A stretch of DNA of 64,000 bases, taken from Lachnoclostridium sp. An169. Lineage in GTDB: Bacteria > Bacillota > Clostridia > Lachnospirales > Lachnospiraceae. Of this stretch, positions 41,349-50,323 are shown piece after piece. The notes beneath the pieces were generated by a model, which worked only from the letters and a program-made list of their open reading frames with translations, had not been told where the DNA came from and did no database searches. Both the position numbers and the translations under genes were made by a program. How positions within the stretch are numbered: position 1 is the first letter of the stretch; the number at the start of each line of letters is the position of its first letter. The stretch lies in contig NZ_NFKT01000013.1 of the NCBI RefSeq assembly GCF_002160525.1, forward strand, positions 59,972 through 123,971, given 5' to 3'.

Positions 41349-44300
41349 AATGGACAGAAGAACAGCAGAGAGTCATAGACCTCCGGAACTGCAATATCCT
41401 TGTGTCCGCGGCGGCAGGTTCGGGAAAAACGGCGGTGCTTGTGGAGCGCATCATCAGGAGACTGACTGACGAGACCGCCCCGGCAGATGTGGACCGGTTG
41501 CTGATTGTGACATTTACAGAGGCCGCGGCAGCGGAGATGAAAGAGAGGATCGGGGCCGCGGTGGAGAAAAAGCTCTCAGAGCGCCCCGGGGACGCTCATC
41601 TGGAGCGGCAGGCGACGCTCATCCACAGCGCCCAGATCACGACGATCCACAGTTTCTGCCTGTCTGTGATCCGGGATCATTTCCACGTCATCGGCATCGA
41701 TCCGGGATTCCGTATTGCGGAGGAAGGGGAACTCAAGCTGCTGAAGCAGGACGTACTGGACGAGATGCTGGAGCAGGAATATGCCGCGGGAGATGAGAAG
41801 TTCCTGGAGTTTGTGGAGAAATTCGGCACCGGGAGAAATGACAGAAAGATCGAGGAGCTCATCTTAAACCTCTATGAATATTCCCGCAGTTATCCCCGGC
41901 CGGGGCAGTGGCTTGCATCCTGCGTGGAGGCTTACCGGATCGACCCGGAGCAGGCGGAGGAAGCTGAGGTAACCGTGACCGCCAGGCAGCGTGTCTTAAG
42001 AAAGGCGGAGGATATTCTGGGGATTCTCGAACGCGCGCGGAAGATCTGTGAGGAGCCGGACGGACCGTATATGTATGCGGATATGATCGAATCGGATATG
42101 CGGGAGGCCAAACATCTTCTGGAGGCAGAGACGTATGACGGGATGAAGACGGCGGCGGAGGGCTTTGTGTGGAAACGGCTTTCCGCAAAGAAGGATCCCG
42201 GTGTGTCGGAAGAGAAAAAGACAGAAGTAAAAGAGCTGCGGGATACGGCGAAGAAGCTGCTGAAGGAACTCCAGGCGGTGTACTTCTTTGCGCCTCTGGA
42301 GGTGTGGACAGAGGATATGCGGACCGCGGGAGAGACAATGGAGACTCTGGTTTTCCTTGTGAATCAGTTCGCCGGGATGCTGTCGGAGAAGAAACAGAGC
42401 CGGAATATGATCGACTTTGGTGATATGGAACAGTTTGCCCTGGCGATTCTGACACAGGAAGAGGACGGACGCCTGGTTCCTTCTCCGGTTGCAGCGGAGT
42501 ACCAGGACCGGTTCGATGAGGTGATGATCGACGAGTATCAGGACTCAAATCTGGTTCAGGAGGCGATTCTGACCAGTGTGTCAAAGGTGTCCCGGGGAAC
42601 TTACAATATCTTCATGGTGGGGGATGTGAAGCAGAGCATCTACCGGTTCCGTCTTTCCCGGCCGGAACTTTTCATGGAGAAATATAATACCTACAGCCTG
42701 GAGGGCGGAGACTGCCAGAGGATCGACCTGCACCGGAATTTCCGCAGCCGGGAGGAAGTGCTGGACAGTGTGAACCAGATTTTCCGGAAGATCATGAGGA
42801 AAGAGCTGGGAGGAATAGAGTACGACGATACGGCGGCGCTCTACCCCGGGGCAAAGTTCCCGGAACTGCCGCAGATGCCGACGGCGTTTACAGACCGCAC
42901 GGAACTGCTGCTTATGGATAAAGACGAGATCCGGGGAGAGGATGAGCGGCGGGCGGAGGCGCGGATGATTGCCTGCCGGATCCGGGAACTGATTGCGGGG
43001 GGTGTTGTTCTCGATAAAGAGACAGGGCAGTACCGTAGAATCCGGTACCGGGATATTGTGATCCTGACCCGGAGCATCCAGGGATGGGCGGAGAGCTTCT
43101 CCGCGGTGCTCGGGGAAGAGGGAATCCCCGCCTATTCAGTGAGCCGGGAAGGGTATTTTGAGACGTATGAAGTAAGTGTGCTTCTGGATTATCTCAAAAT
43201 TCTGGATAACGCGCGCCAGGATCTGCCCCTTGCCGCAGTGCTGACGTCCCCGTTTGCCGGTCTGGACTCCATGGAGATGGCGCAGATCCGCCTGGCGTTT
43301 CCGAACGCCCCGTTCTATGAGGCGGCTGTGCGGTATGCCGCCGGGGAGGACGGCGCACCGTGCAGCGGTGAGTCAGGCAGCGGTGAGTCAGGCAGCGGTG
43401 AGTCAGGCAGCGGCGCACCGTGCAGCGGCGGCAGTCCGGACGGCGGCGCGTCAGACAGCAGTGTATCAGGCAGCGGTATACCGTGCGGCGGCAGTTCGGA
43501 CTGTGGAAAAATAAAACTCAGGGAAAATCTGCGTACAAAACTTGCTGCGTTCTATGAACAGGCAGCATATTTCCGCGCAAAAGTTCCCTACACGGCGATC
43601 CACGATCTCCTGACTGAGATCATTGACTCGACCGGGTATGGTACGTTTATCCTCGCCATGCCCGGCGGAGAACAGCGCAGGGCAAATGTAGAGATGCTTG
43701 TGGAAAAGGCAGCGGCCTTTGAGGGTACCAGTTATAAAGGGCTGTTTAATTTTGTCCGCTATATTGAGCAGCTGAAAAAGTATGATGTGGATTACGGGGA
43801 AGCGGGTATTATGGACGAACAGGCGGATACCGTGCGCATTATGAGTATCCACAAGAGCAAGGGGCTGGAATTTCCGGTTGTCTTTGCGGCGGGAATGGGA
43901 AAACGGTTCAATACCCGGGACTCCAGGGGGAATATCGTGATCCACCCGGAACTGGGCGTGGGAATCGACGCCATTGATCTGGAAACGCGCACCAAAGCGC
44001 CGACATTCCTGAAAAAGATCATCCAGGAGGAGACCGGTCTTGAGAATCTGGCGGAGGAACTGCGGATTCTCTATGTGGCGCTGACCCGGGCGAAGGAAAA
44101 GCTGATCATGACGGGAATGACGGATGGAAAAGAGACCGAGAGAATTCTGAAGGAAAAAGAATCCGGAGAATGTGAAAGAAATCAGGAACTCGGACTGTAT
44201 CAGCTGGAAGGAGCCCGCTCTTATCTGGACTGGATTCTTCCCGCAGCGGCAGGAGAGGATTTCCTGGATAAACGGATCTTTACGCCGGAGGACCTGGAGG

Positions 44301-45124
44301 CTGCCGGACGTGCGGAAGAACATGCAGAGGCGCTGGCGCTCGATGTGCTGACACACTGGGATGAAAGCCGGTGTTTTGTACCGGAACTCAGGAAGAGCCT
44401 GCGGGAGCAGATGGATTACGAATATGCCTACCGTGACGAGGGAAAACTGAAACTGAAATTCACTGTATCCGAACTGAAAAAAAGAGCGGCTCACGGAGAG
44501 AGGATGGGAGATACGGAGGATACGGCAGCGGATGAGGTCGGGGAAGAGATGTATGCGGAGCCGGATGTGGTGCCGCTGATCCCGGATTTCCTGAGGGAAG
44601 AAGAGACACTGACCGGAGCTTCCCGGGGAAGCGCTTATCACAAGCTTCTGGAACTCCTTGATTTTTCCAGGGAATATGATGAGAATTCCCTGGGCGCGGC
44701 AATCGAAGAACTGCGGGGCGCGGGGAAACTCTCGGAAGACATGGCGGAGTGCATCCGGCTGCCGGATATTCTCTCTTTCCTGCACTGCGGAAGCGGCAGA
44801 AGGATGACAGCGGCGGCAGGCCGGGGACAGCTTTTCAAGGAGCAGCCTTTTGTGCTGGGAGTGGACGCAGGGGAGATCTATCCCGGAGAGACGGCGGAAG
44901 ACATGATTCTTGTGCAGGGGATCATCGACGTATATTTCGAGGAGCCGGACGGTCTGGTGGTTCTGGACTATAAGACAGACAAAGTGAGAAAAGCTTCGGA
45001 ACTGACAGAGAAATATCATGCTCAGCTGGACTATTATGGTCAGGCGCTTGAGCGGCTCCTGCAGAAGCCGGTGAAAGAGAAGATTATTTATTCCTTTACT
45101 CTGAAGGAGGAGATAAAATTATGA
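41339..45124 (+). CDS. addA: ATP-dependent helicase/nuclease subunit A
   Basis: 1261 residues. UvrD/Rep-type helicase: Walker A AAAGSGKT ending at Thr31, Walker B DEYQD at 398-402, motif IV GDVKQSIYRFRLS, motif V SIHKSKGLEFPVVF, and a C-terminal RecB-type nuclease with Asp1210 and Lys1212 in LDYKTDKV. It translocates 3'-5' on the unwound DNA and cuts it as the partner of AddB. Odd: residues about 671-723 are a Gly/Ser/Cys/Pro-rich insertion encoded by short tandem repeats, not part of normal AddA. Start and AddB end overlap (ATGGGAGTAA), and its stop overlaps the next gene. Confidence 0.96.
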   Translation: MGVKWTEEQQRVIDLRNCNILVSAAAGSGKTAVLVERIIRRLTDETAPADVDRLLIVTFTEAAAAEMKERIGAAVEKKLSERPGDAHLERQATLIHSAQITTIHSFCLSVIRDHFHVIGIDPGFRIAEEGELKLLKQDVLDEMLEQEYAAGDEKFLEFVEKFGTGRNDRKIEELILNLYEYSRSYPRPGQWLASCVEAYRIDPEQAEEAEVTVTARQRVLRKAEDILGILERARKICEEPDGPYMYADMIESDMREAKHLLEAETYDGMKTAAEGFVWKRLSAKKDPGVSEEKKTEVKELRDTAKKLLKELQAVYFFAPLEVWTEDMRTAGETMETLVFLVNQFAGMLSEKKQSRNMIDFGDMEQFALAILTQEEDGRLVPSPVAAEYQDRFDEVMIDEYQDSNLVQEAILTSVSKVSRGTYNIFMVGDVKQSIYRFRLSRPELFMEKYNTYSLEGGDCQRIDLHRNFRSREEVLDSVNQIFRKIMRKELGGIEYDDTAALYPGAKFPELPQMPTAFTDRTELLLMDKDEIRGEDERRAEARMIACRIRELIAGGVVLDKETGQYRRIRYRDIVILTRSIQGWAESFSAVLGEEGIPAYSVSREGYFETYEVSVLLDYLKILDNARQDLPLAAVLTSPFAGLDSMEMAQIRLAFPNAPFYEAAVRYAAGEDGAPCSGESGSGESGSGESGSGAPCSGGSPDGGASDSSVSGSGIPCGGSSDCGKIKLRENLRTKLAAFYEQAAYFRAKVPYTAIHDLLTEIIDSTGYGTFILAMPGGEQRRANVEMLVEKAAAFEGTSYKGLFNFVRYIEQLKKYDVDYGEAGIMDEQADTVRIMSIHKSKGLEFPVVFAAGMGKRFNTRDSRGNIVIHPELGVGIDAIDLETRTKAPTFLKKIIQEETGLENLAEELRILYVALTRAKEKLIMTGMTDGKETERILKEKESGECERNQELGLYQLEGARSYLDWILPAAAGEDFLDKRIFTPEDLEAAGRAEEHAEALALDVLTHWDESRCFVPELRKSLREQMDYEYAYRDEGKLKLKFTVSELKKRAAHGERMGDTEDTAADEVGEEMYAEPDVVPLIPDFLREEETLTGASRGSAYHKLLELLDFSREYDENSLGAAIEELRGAGKLSEDMAECIRLPDILSFLHCGSGRRMTAAAGRGQLFKEQPFVLGVDAGEIYPGETAEDMILVQGIIDVYFEEPDGLVVLDYKTDKVRKASELTEKYHAQLDYYGQALERLLQKPVKEKIIYSFTLKEEIKL
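43351..43500 (+). repeat. Short tandem repeats coding for a Gly/Ser insertion in AddA
   Basis: A 15-bp unit, CAGCGGTGAGTCAGG, is repeated three times exactly (43363-43407). It is bracketed by two copies of CGGCGCACCGTGCAGCGG (43351-43368 and 43411-43428), followed by degenerate GGCGGCAGT/GTATCAGGCAGCGGT units. All remain in frame. Confidence 0.9.
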
Positions 45125-45393
45125 GATTTCTGATCTGGTATCTGATCCTGATCAACATTATCACCTGGATTATCTATGGTCTGGACAAATGGAAAGCCAG
45201 GCGCGGGAAATGGAGAGTCCCGGAGAAGACGCTCCTTCTTCTCGCCCTGGCGGGTGGAAGCATCGGCGCCCTGGCGGCAATGGTGATGTTCCATCACAAG
45301 ACGCACAAGGCAAGGTTTTATATCGGCGTGCCGCTGATTCTGATCCTGGAATGTGTGATCGGGGCGGTGGTCTGGTGGAAACTGTCAGCGTAA
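45121..45393 (+). CDS. DUF1294 membrane protein
   Basis: 90 residues with two to three membrane helices. The family features are LDKWKARRGKWRVPEKTLLL, LAGGSIGALAAMVMFHHKTH and KARFYIGVPLIL. The function of DUF1294 is unknown; the conserved H-K-T-x-K-x-x-F motif faces one side of the membrane. The ATG overlaps the addA stop (TTATGA), and AAGGAGG lies just upstream, so it is the last gene of the addBA operon. Confidence 0.9.
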   Translation: MRFLIWYLILINIITWIIYGLDKWKARRGKWRVPEKTLLLLALAGGSIGALAAMVMFHHKTHKARFYIGVPLILILECVIGAVVWWKLSA

Positions 45394-45676
45394 GCGTCGT
45401 TGTACAGACGCAGTGGAACGAACTGTTTTTGCAGCTGTCTGCTTATTAAATTCCTGCTGTTTTCAACATCAGCCACATTGTTTGTCCTCCGCAGTTTATG
45501 TATTGGATTCTGATAGAAGCGGTGACTGCAGCCATGTGACAGGAGAGAAAAAAATTTATTTCTTTTACTCAGAAGTGATGAGAGTAAATGATCCGTAGAG
45601 TGCATTTCACATTTTAGTATGATAGAGTAAAGATGCATCAAAACGAAAATATTTCATTTTAAAGAGGCGTGTGGTT
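45394..45676. other. Non-coding stretch after the addBA operon
   Basis: AT-rich, with short frames only. Nothing recognisable was found apart from an A run near 45549-45555. No clear terminator for addBA was seen. Confidence 0.5.
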
Positions 45677-45855
45677 ATGAAAAACGAAAATGTCTGATTT
45701 CACTTGTTTCATTTTTGATTCTGGAGATTACAGGTATTTTTGCCGCCTGCTTTTATGTAAGCGATTTGTATATCAGAAGTATATTTATCACTGTTATTGT
45801 ATGGACAGGATTCAGTATTTCCTCTCTTCTGGGTACGCTCCTGAAACGGCAATAA
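45677..45855 (+). pseudogene. Frameshifted small membrane protein gene
   Basis: ATG at 45677 has AAAGAGG correctly placed but meets a TGA after six codons. The adjacent frame, from the A run directly after the ATG, is open to TAA at 45853-45855 and encodes about 57 residues with two clear membrane helices (LISLVSFLILEITGIFAACF and IFITVIVWTGFSISSLLGTL) and a basic tail, but has no start codon of its own. Adding one A to the five-A run after the ATG restores a 59-codon gene beginning MKKRKCLISL. So this is either a real 1-nt deletion or a sequencing error. Confidence 0.6.
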
Positions 45856-45856
45856 A

Positions 45857-45930
45857 CTAATATCCCCGCCCTGTGGGAAAACTGCTTCCGGCAGAAGGAA
45901 AGCAGTTTTCCTGCAGGGCGGGGATATTAG
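45857..45930. terminator. Very long hairpin, probable bidirectional terminator
   Basis: CTAATATCCCCGCCCTG pairs perfectly with CAGGGCGGGGATATTAG, and inside it GGAAAACTGC pairs with GCAGTTTTCC: about 27 bp of stem. It separates the small plus-strand gene from the convergent uxaA-uxaB unit. T tracts are short. Confidence 0.75.
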
Positions 45931-45989
45931 TTGTCAGGTATCTGTTATATCCGCTGTTCAGTTATCTGCGCAGATGCTGTGTTATCCGA

Positions 45990-47468
45990 TCAGCCGATCA
46001 GCCTCTCCACGATCGTGCGCACATCCTCTGTCTCCATCTCTTTTAAGTACCCTGCCACAGCGTCTTTGAGTCCCGGCACTTCGGTCAGGTCTTTCCCGCT
46101 CCAGAAGTCAGTCTTTGAGAGAACAGCCTGTGCGATGCCGTCTGCATCCAGGCGGGACCAGATGTCGGAGAAGAACTCCAGGACAGCCGCGTCGTCACGG
46201 ATCGGATATGTGGTGCCGTCTTTTCTTGTCCCGGTATAGGCGCCGTCTTTCGTCTCGCCCTGGTAGAATTTGATAAACGCAGCCAGGGAGAAGGTCAGGC
46301 ATTTCGGAAGCTCTTTCTTCTCCTCCACATACCCGAGCAGGGAGGGAAGGCATCTTGCGTTGAACTTGGAGCAGGAGTTCAGGGAGATGTCCAGCAGTTT
46401 GTGTTTGATGTACGGGTTGGCAAAGCGGTCATTTACCGCAGCGGCAAAGGACTCCAGTTCATCTTTCGGAAGATCCAGGGTCGGGATCACTTCTTTATAG
46501 ATGACGTCGTTCATAAAGGTGCGGAAGGTGTCGTCTTTCATAAAGTCCATAACGATGTCAAAGCCGGCAAGGTATGCGGCAAGCACCGTGGAAGTGTGGG
46601 CGCCGTTTAAGATACGTACTTTTCTCTTTTTGTAAGGCTTTACATCGTCCGTCCAGATCACATTGGCGTCAGTTCTGTGAACCGGGAGCTTGTCCGCCCA
46701 CTTTTTATCTCCTTCGATTACCCAGAGATTGAACAGCTCGCTTGTGTCGATGATATTGTCCTGATAGCCCAGTTTTTCTTCAAAATAGTTCACTTCATCC
46801 CTGGGGTATCCGGTTACGATCCGGTCTACCAGAGTGCTTGTAAATTCATTGGCGTTTTCCACCCAGTTTATGAATCCTCCGCCAAGCCCCCACTCGTCCG
46901 CGTACTGAAGGACGATACGTTTTAATTCCGCGCCGTTGTTGTCAATGAGCTCTACCGGGAGGAAGAGCAGTCCTTTGTCAGCGGCTCCGTCAAAAGCCTT
47001 GTATCTCTCGTAGAGGAAAGCAGTTACTTTCGCGGGGAAGGATACCGGCGGGCGGTCCGTCAGCTTGTCTCCTGCGTGGTAAGCGATCCCTGCTTCTGTT
47101 GTGTTGGAAACGACAACTTCCAGATCCGGGCTTTTCGCCAGGTCCATCAGGGCGTCATAGTCTTGGTCTTCATAGGGATTGATGCAGCGGGACACGGAAG
47201 TGATGACTTCGATATTCTCCACCGCCTTCCCGTTTTCGGAACCGCGCATCGCCAGTGTGTAAACGCCGTCCTGGGCGTTGATCATATCTTTGAGTCCTTT
47301 TTCAATGGGCTGGCACAGGACGATGCTTCCCTGATAGACGCCGTCCCGGTTCGCCTTGTCGATCATCCAGTCTACAAAGGCTCTTAAGAAATTGCCCTCT
47401 CCGAACTGGAGCACTTTTTCCGGATAGTTCCCATATACTTTTTTAACGGTTTCATTGACTGGTTTCAT
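45990..47468 (-). CDS. uxaB: Tagaturonate reductase (altronate oxidoreductase)
   Basis: NADH-dependent reduction of tagaturonate to altronate in galacturonate breakdown. The 492-residue protein belongs to the long-chain mannitol dehydrogenase family: VLQFGEGNFLRAFVDWMID at the nucleotide-binding start, VVSNTTEAGIAY, FLPVELIDNNGAELKRIV, and KVRILNGAHTSTVLAAYLAG with the catalytic Lys/His region. Fructuronate reductase (UxuB) is the alternative, but the LPVELIDNNG sequence, length and the neighbour uxaA favour UxaB. An AAGGAGGAC site precedes the ATG. It is second gene of the minus-strand uxaA-uxaB unit, 84 nt after uxaA. Confidence 0.9.
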   Translation of the reverse strand: MKPVNETVKKVYGNYPEKVLQFGEGNFLRAFVDWMIDKANRDGVYQGSIVLCQPIEKGLKDMINAQDGVYTLAMRGSENGKAVENIEVITSVSRCINPYEDQDYDALMDLAKSPDLEVVVSNTTEAGIAYHAGDKLTDRPPVSFPAKVTAFLYERYKAFDGAADKGLLFLPVELIDNNGAELKRIVLQYADEWGLGGGFINWVENANEFTSTLVDRIVTGYPRDEVNYFEEKLGYQDNIIDTSELFNLWVIEGDKKWADKLPVHRTDANVIWTDDVKPYKKRKVRILNGAHTSTVLAAYLAGFDIVMDFMKDDTFRTFMNDVIYKEVIPTLDLPKDELESFAAAVNDRFANPYIKHKLLDISLNSCSKFNARCLPSLLGYVEEKKELPKCLTFSLAAFIKFYQGETKDGAYTGTRKDGTTYPIRDDAAVLEFFSDIWSRLDADGIAQAVLSKTDFWSGKDLTEVPGLKDAVAGYLKEMETEDVRTIVERLIG

Positions 47469-47552
47469 GGTAAGTCCTCCTTCATGAAAGAAAATGGTTG
47501 GAAAATGATTAAAATAAACCTGTAAAAACAGCGGTTATCTCTCCCGCCCGGG

Positions 47553-49043
47553 CTACAGGGTGACTCCCTGCTTGAAGATCGCCATATCGTGATAGCCCGC
47601 CTTCTCCGATTTCACCTGCTCGCCGGATGCGACGGAGATGACATAGTCGAAAAACCGGTCCCGAAGGGAGGGAAGCGTATCGCCGTCCACCAGTGTGCCG
47701 CAGTTGAAATCGATCCAGTTGTTCTTCTTATCGAAGAGCCGGTTGTTGGTGGATATTTTCACGGTTGGCACCGGCGAGGCGAAAGGAGTCCCGCGCCCGG
47801 TGGTAAACAGGACGATATGAGCCCCGGAAGCCGCCAGAGCGGTGGATGCGACAAGGTCGTTGCCCGGAGCGCTTAAAAGGTTCAGTCCCTTTTCATGAAC
47901 CGGCTCGCCGTAGGAGAGCACGCCGCGGACCGGAGCGCTGCCGGACTTCTGGGTGCAGCCCATGGATTTGTCCTCCAGGGTGGAGATGCCGCCCTTTTTG
48001 TTGCCGGGAGACGGATTCTCATAGATAGTCTGGTTGTGGCTTTTGAAATATTCTTTAAAATCATTGATCAGGTGTACGGTCTGGTCAAAGAGCTCCTTGT
48101 TTTCGCAGCGGTTCATAAGCTGCGTCTCCGCGCCGAACATCTCCGGTACTTCGGTGAGGATCGTCGTGCCGCCCTTGGAGATGAGCAGGTCGGAAAACGC
48201 GCCAACTACCGGGTTCGCCGTGATGCCGGACAGCCCGTCGCTTCCTCCGCATTTCATGCCGATGACAAGCTCGCTGCAGCTGATGGGTTCCCGGTGGAAT
48301 GACCCTGCATAACCGGCAAGCTCTTCCAGAAGCTTTAAGGCGTCGCCGATTTCATCGGAAGATTCCTGGCAGACGAGAAATTTCACGCGGTTTTCATCGT
48401 ATTCCCCGATATAGTTTTTCAGCACGTCAATATTGCTGTTCTCGCAGCCAAGACCGAGGACGAGCACTCCTCCTGCGTTGGGATGGCTGATCAGGTCAGC
48501 CAGGATGGTCCGGGTGTGCTCCTGGTCATCTCCCATCTGGGAACATCCGTAAGGATGAGGGAATGCAGCGACAGCTTCCACCGTCCCTTTAACCAGATAC
48601 TGTGCTTCTCGCTCGATCGCCTGCGCCACGTTGTTGACACATCCCACAGTGGGGATGATCCACAGCTCATTGCGCACGGCGGCACGTCCGTCCGTGCGGC
48701 GGTAACCCTGGAAAAACGCCTCCTCCGTGGGTTGGATCTGGGGGTGCTGCGGTTCGTAGGAGTAGTTCAGCAGATCCCCCAGTCCGGTGCGGATGTTGTG
48801 GGTGTGAACCCAGGAACCGCAGGGAATGTCGGCTGCAGCAGTGCCGATGGGACAGCCGTATTTGATGATCTGCGCTCCTGCAGGGATATCTGTCAGAGCG
48901 AACTTGTGCCCCTGGGGAATGTCCTGGATGAGCGTGACCGCTGCGCCATCATTGCCGTCCGGCAGCGTCTTTGTCCCTGCCTGCAGGGGAGAGAGTGCGA
49001 CAGCCACATTGTCGTTTGGATTGATTTTCAGATAAGTTTTCAT
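47553..49043 (-). CDS. uxaA: Altronate dehydratase
   Basis: Dehydrates altronate to 2-keto-3-deoxygluconate. 496 residues: an N-terminal SAF domain (residues 1-90, ALTDIPAGAQIIKYGCPIG, WVHTHNIRTGL) and the UxaA catalytic part with VGCVNNVAQAIE, HPYGCSQMGDD, VLGLGCENSN, GMKCGGSDGLSGITANPVVG and GCTQKSGSAPVRGVL. The conserved Cys residues bind iron. ATG 49043 was chosen with AAAGGA upstream; a longer frame would run across the operator. A perfect-arm LacI-type operator lies 25 bp before the start, and the divergent lacI-type gene likely represses it. Confidence 0.94.
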   Translation of the reverse strand: MKTYLKINPNDNVAVALSPLQAGTKTLPDGNDGAAVTLIQDIPQGHKFALTDIPAGAQIIKYGCPIGTAAADIPCGSWVHTHNIRTGLGDLLNYSYEPQHPQIQPTEEAFFQGYRRTDGRAAVRNELWIIPTVGCVNNVAQAIEREAQYLVKGTVEAVAAFPHPYGCSQMGDDQEHTRTILADLISHPNAGGVLVLGLGCENSNIDVLKNYIGEYDENRVKFLVCQESSDEIGDALKLLEELAGYAGSFHREPISCSELVIGMKCGGSDGLSGITANPVVGAFSDLLISKGGTTILTEVPEMFGAETQLMNRCENKELFDQTVHLINDFKEYFKSHNQTIYENPSPGNKKGGISTLEDKSMGCTQKSGSAPVRGVLSYGEPVHEKGLNLLSAPGNDLVASTALAASGAHIVLFTTGRGTPFASPVPTVKISTNNRLFDKKNNWIDFNCGTLVDGDTLPSLRDRFFDYVISVASGEQVKSEKAGYHDMAIFKQGVTL

Positions 49044-49067
49044 AAGCACGATCCTTTCAAACTCAAA

Positions 49068-49085
49068 AATGTAAGTGCTTACATT
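49068..49085. promoter_or_regulatory. LacI-type operator of uxaA
   Basis: AATGTAAGTGCTTACATT: perfect 8-bp arms around TG. It is placed at the expected transcription start of uxaA. The core GTAAGnGnTTAC recurs at the promoter of the divergent regulator gene. Confidence 0.8.
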
Positions 49086-49114
49086 AAAGTACAATTTTTT
49101 TTCGGCTGAGTCAA
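49086..49114 (-). promoter_or_regulatory. Possible uxaA-uxaB promoter
   Basis: Minus strand: TTGACT, 17-nt spacer, TACTTT; the -10 is weak. TTTAAT, three bases further on, is an alternative that overlaps the operator. Confidence 0.45.
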
Positions 49115-49198
49115 TACGAAATCGAAAAAAGAAAGAAAAAAGTCAGATTTCACAAAAGTGCAATATTAAAATTCAGCGATATTTACAACGAAAACAGA

Positions 49199-49227
49199 TT
49201 GCCAGGAATGAGGGAATCGATTATAAT
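49199..49227 (+). promoter_or_regulatory. Promoter of the lacI-uxaC operon
   Basis: TTGCCA, 17-nt spacer, TATAAT. Confidence 0.8.
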
Positions 49228-49237
49228 GAAAGTATGT

Positions 49238-49249
49238 GTAAGCGATTAC
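49238..49249. promoter_or_regulatory. LacI-type operator of the lacI-uxaC operon
   Basis: GTAAGCGATTAC, starting 11 nt after the -10 box. It shares the GTAAGnGnTTAC core with the uxaA operator, consistent with autoregulation. Confidence 0.7.
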
Positions 49250-49277
49250 GCAACTGTGGGCATGCGGAGGTGAGACG

Positions 49278-50279
49278 ATGAATATTTATGATATTGCCAG
49301 ACTGGCAGGGGTATCCATCGCCACGGTGTCGCGTGTGGTGAACGACAGTCCCCGGGTCAGTGAAAAGACCAAGCAGAAGGTGCTTGCGGTGATGAAGGAA
49401 AATGACTACACGCCGAATGTGTTTGCCAGGGGGCTGGGGCTTGATTCCATGCAGTCCATCGGAATTGTCTGCCCGGACGTCTCGGATGTTTACATGGCAG
49501 GAGCCGTTGCCTTTCTTGAGCACAGGCTGCGGGGGTACGGGTATGACTGTATCCTGTACTGCAGCGGATACCAGCAGGAGAAAAAAGAGCGGGCGCTGGA
49601 ACTGATCCAGAAAAAGCGGATCGACGCCCTGGTGCTGGTTGGCTCTACCTATGCGGGCAGGGGCGGGGACGACGATTCCACCGGATATATCAGGGAGGCG
49701 GCGGAGAATATTCCGGTATTCCTGATTAACGGGAAAGTGACGGGGAAGAATATATATTCGGCGTACAGCACGGACAGTGATTCTTCCTATGATGTGGTTT
49801 CAAAGATGATTGAATCGGGGAGAAGAAGAATCCTTTTCCTGACGGATTCCGGTTCCTACAGCGCCAACCAGAAGCTGGAGGGGTATGAGAAAGCTCTGCG
49901 GGAGCACGGGCTTCCGGTTCTCGGGGAACTCAAGCTCCGCACAAGGAATGAGGTGCATTATGTGCGGGACATTCTTCTGTCCAGGCGCGCCCTTGTGTTC
50001 GACAGCGTGTTTGCAACAGACGACGGACTGGCGGTGGGGGCGGTCAAGTATGCCCATGCCAGAGGGCTTAAGATCCCACAGGAGCTCTGCATCGTAGGGT
50101 ATAACAATTCGGTGTATTCCATCTGCTGCGAGCCGGAGCTTACGACGATCGACAACACAAGCGAGAAACTCTGCAATATCACCGTGGACAACCTGATGAA
50201 AGTGTTAAAGGGGGAGGCAGTTCCGGAGGAAGTCCCGGTACAGTGTGTCCTTGTGAAACGCTGTACCACAGATTTCTGA
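49278..50279 (+). CDS. LacI-family regulator of hexuronate genes
   Basis: 333 residues. The DNA-binding part reads MNIYDIARLAGVSIATVSRVVNDSPRVS with hinge NDYTPNVFARGLGLD. The sensor domain is PBP-like (GIVCPDVSDVYMAGAVAF, LFLTDSGSYSANQKLEGYE, VGYNNSVYSICCEPELTTID). A GGAGGTGAG site precedes the ATG. It is transcribed with uxaC and diverges from uxaA-uxaB; both divergent promoters carry the same operator core, so it is the probable hexuronate-responsive repressor of the whole locus. The inducer (tagaturonate, fructuronate or altronate) is not known. Confidence 0.93.
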   Translation: MNIYDIARLAGVSIATVSRVVNDSPRVSEKTKQKVLAVMKENDYTPNVFARGLGLDSMQSIGIVCPDVSDVYMAGAVAFLEHRLRGYGYDCILYCSGYQQEKKERALELIQKKRIDALVLVGSTYAGRGGDDDSTGYIREAAENIPVFLINGKVTGKNIYSAYSTDSDSSYDVVSKMIESGRRRILFLTDSGSYSANQKLEGYEKALREHGLPVLGELKLRTRNEVHYVRDILLSRRALVFDSVFATDDGLAVGAVKYAHARGLKIPQELCIVGYNNSVYSICCEPELTTIDNTSEKLCNITVDNLMKVLKGEAVPEEVPVQCVLVKRCTTDF

Positions 50280-50323
50280 AAAATTACAGGAGATCTGCCA
50301 GAAAGAAAGGAGAACAGACAATT

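Noticed and set aside
43351..43500. CRISPR or IS-derived repeats in addA
   Set aside because: Units are 15-18 bp, in frame and without spacers; they encode a low-complexity loop.
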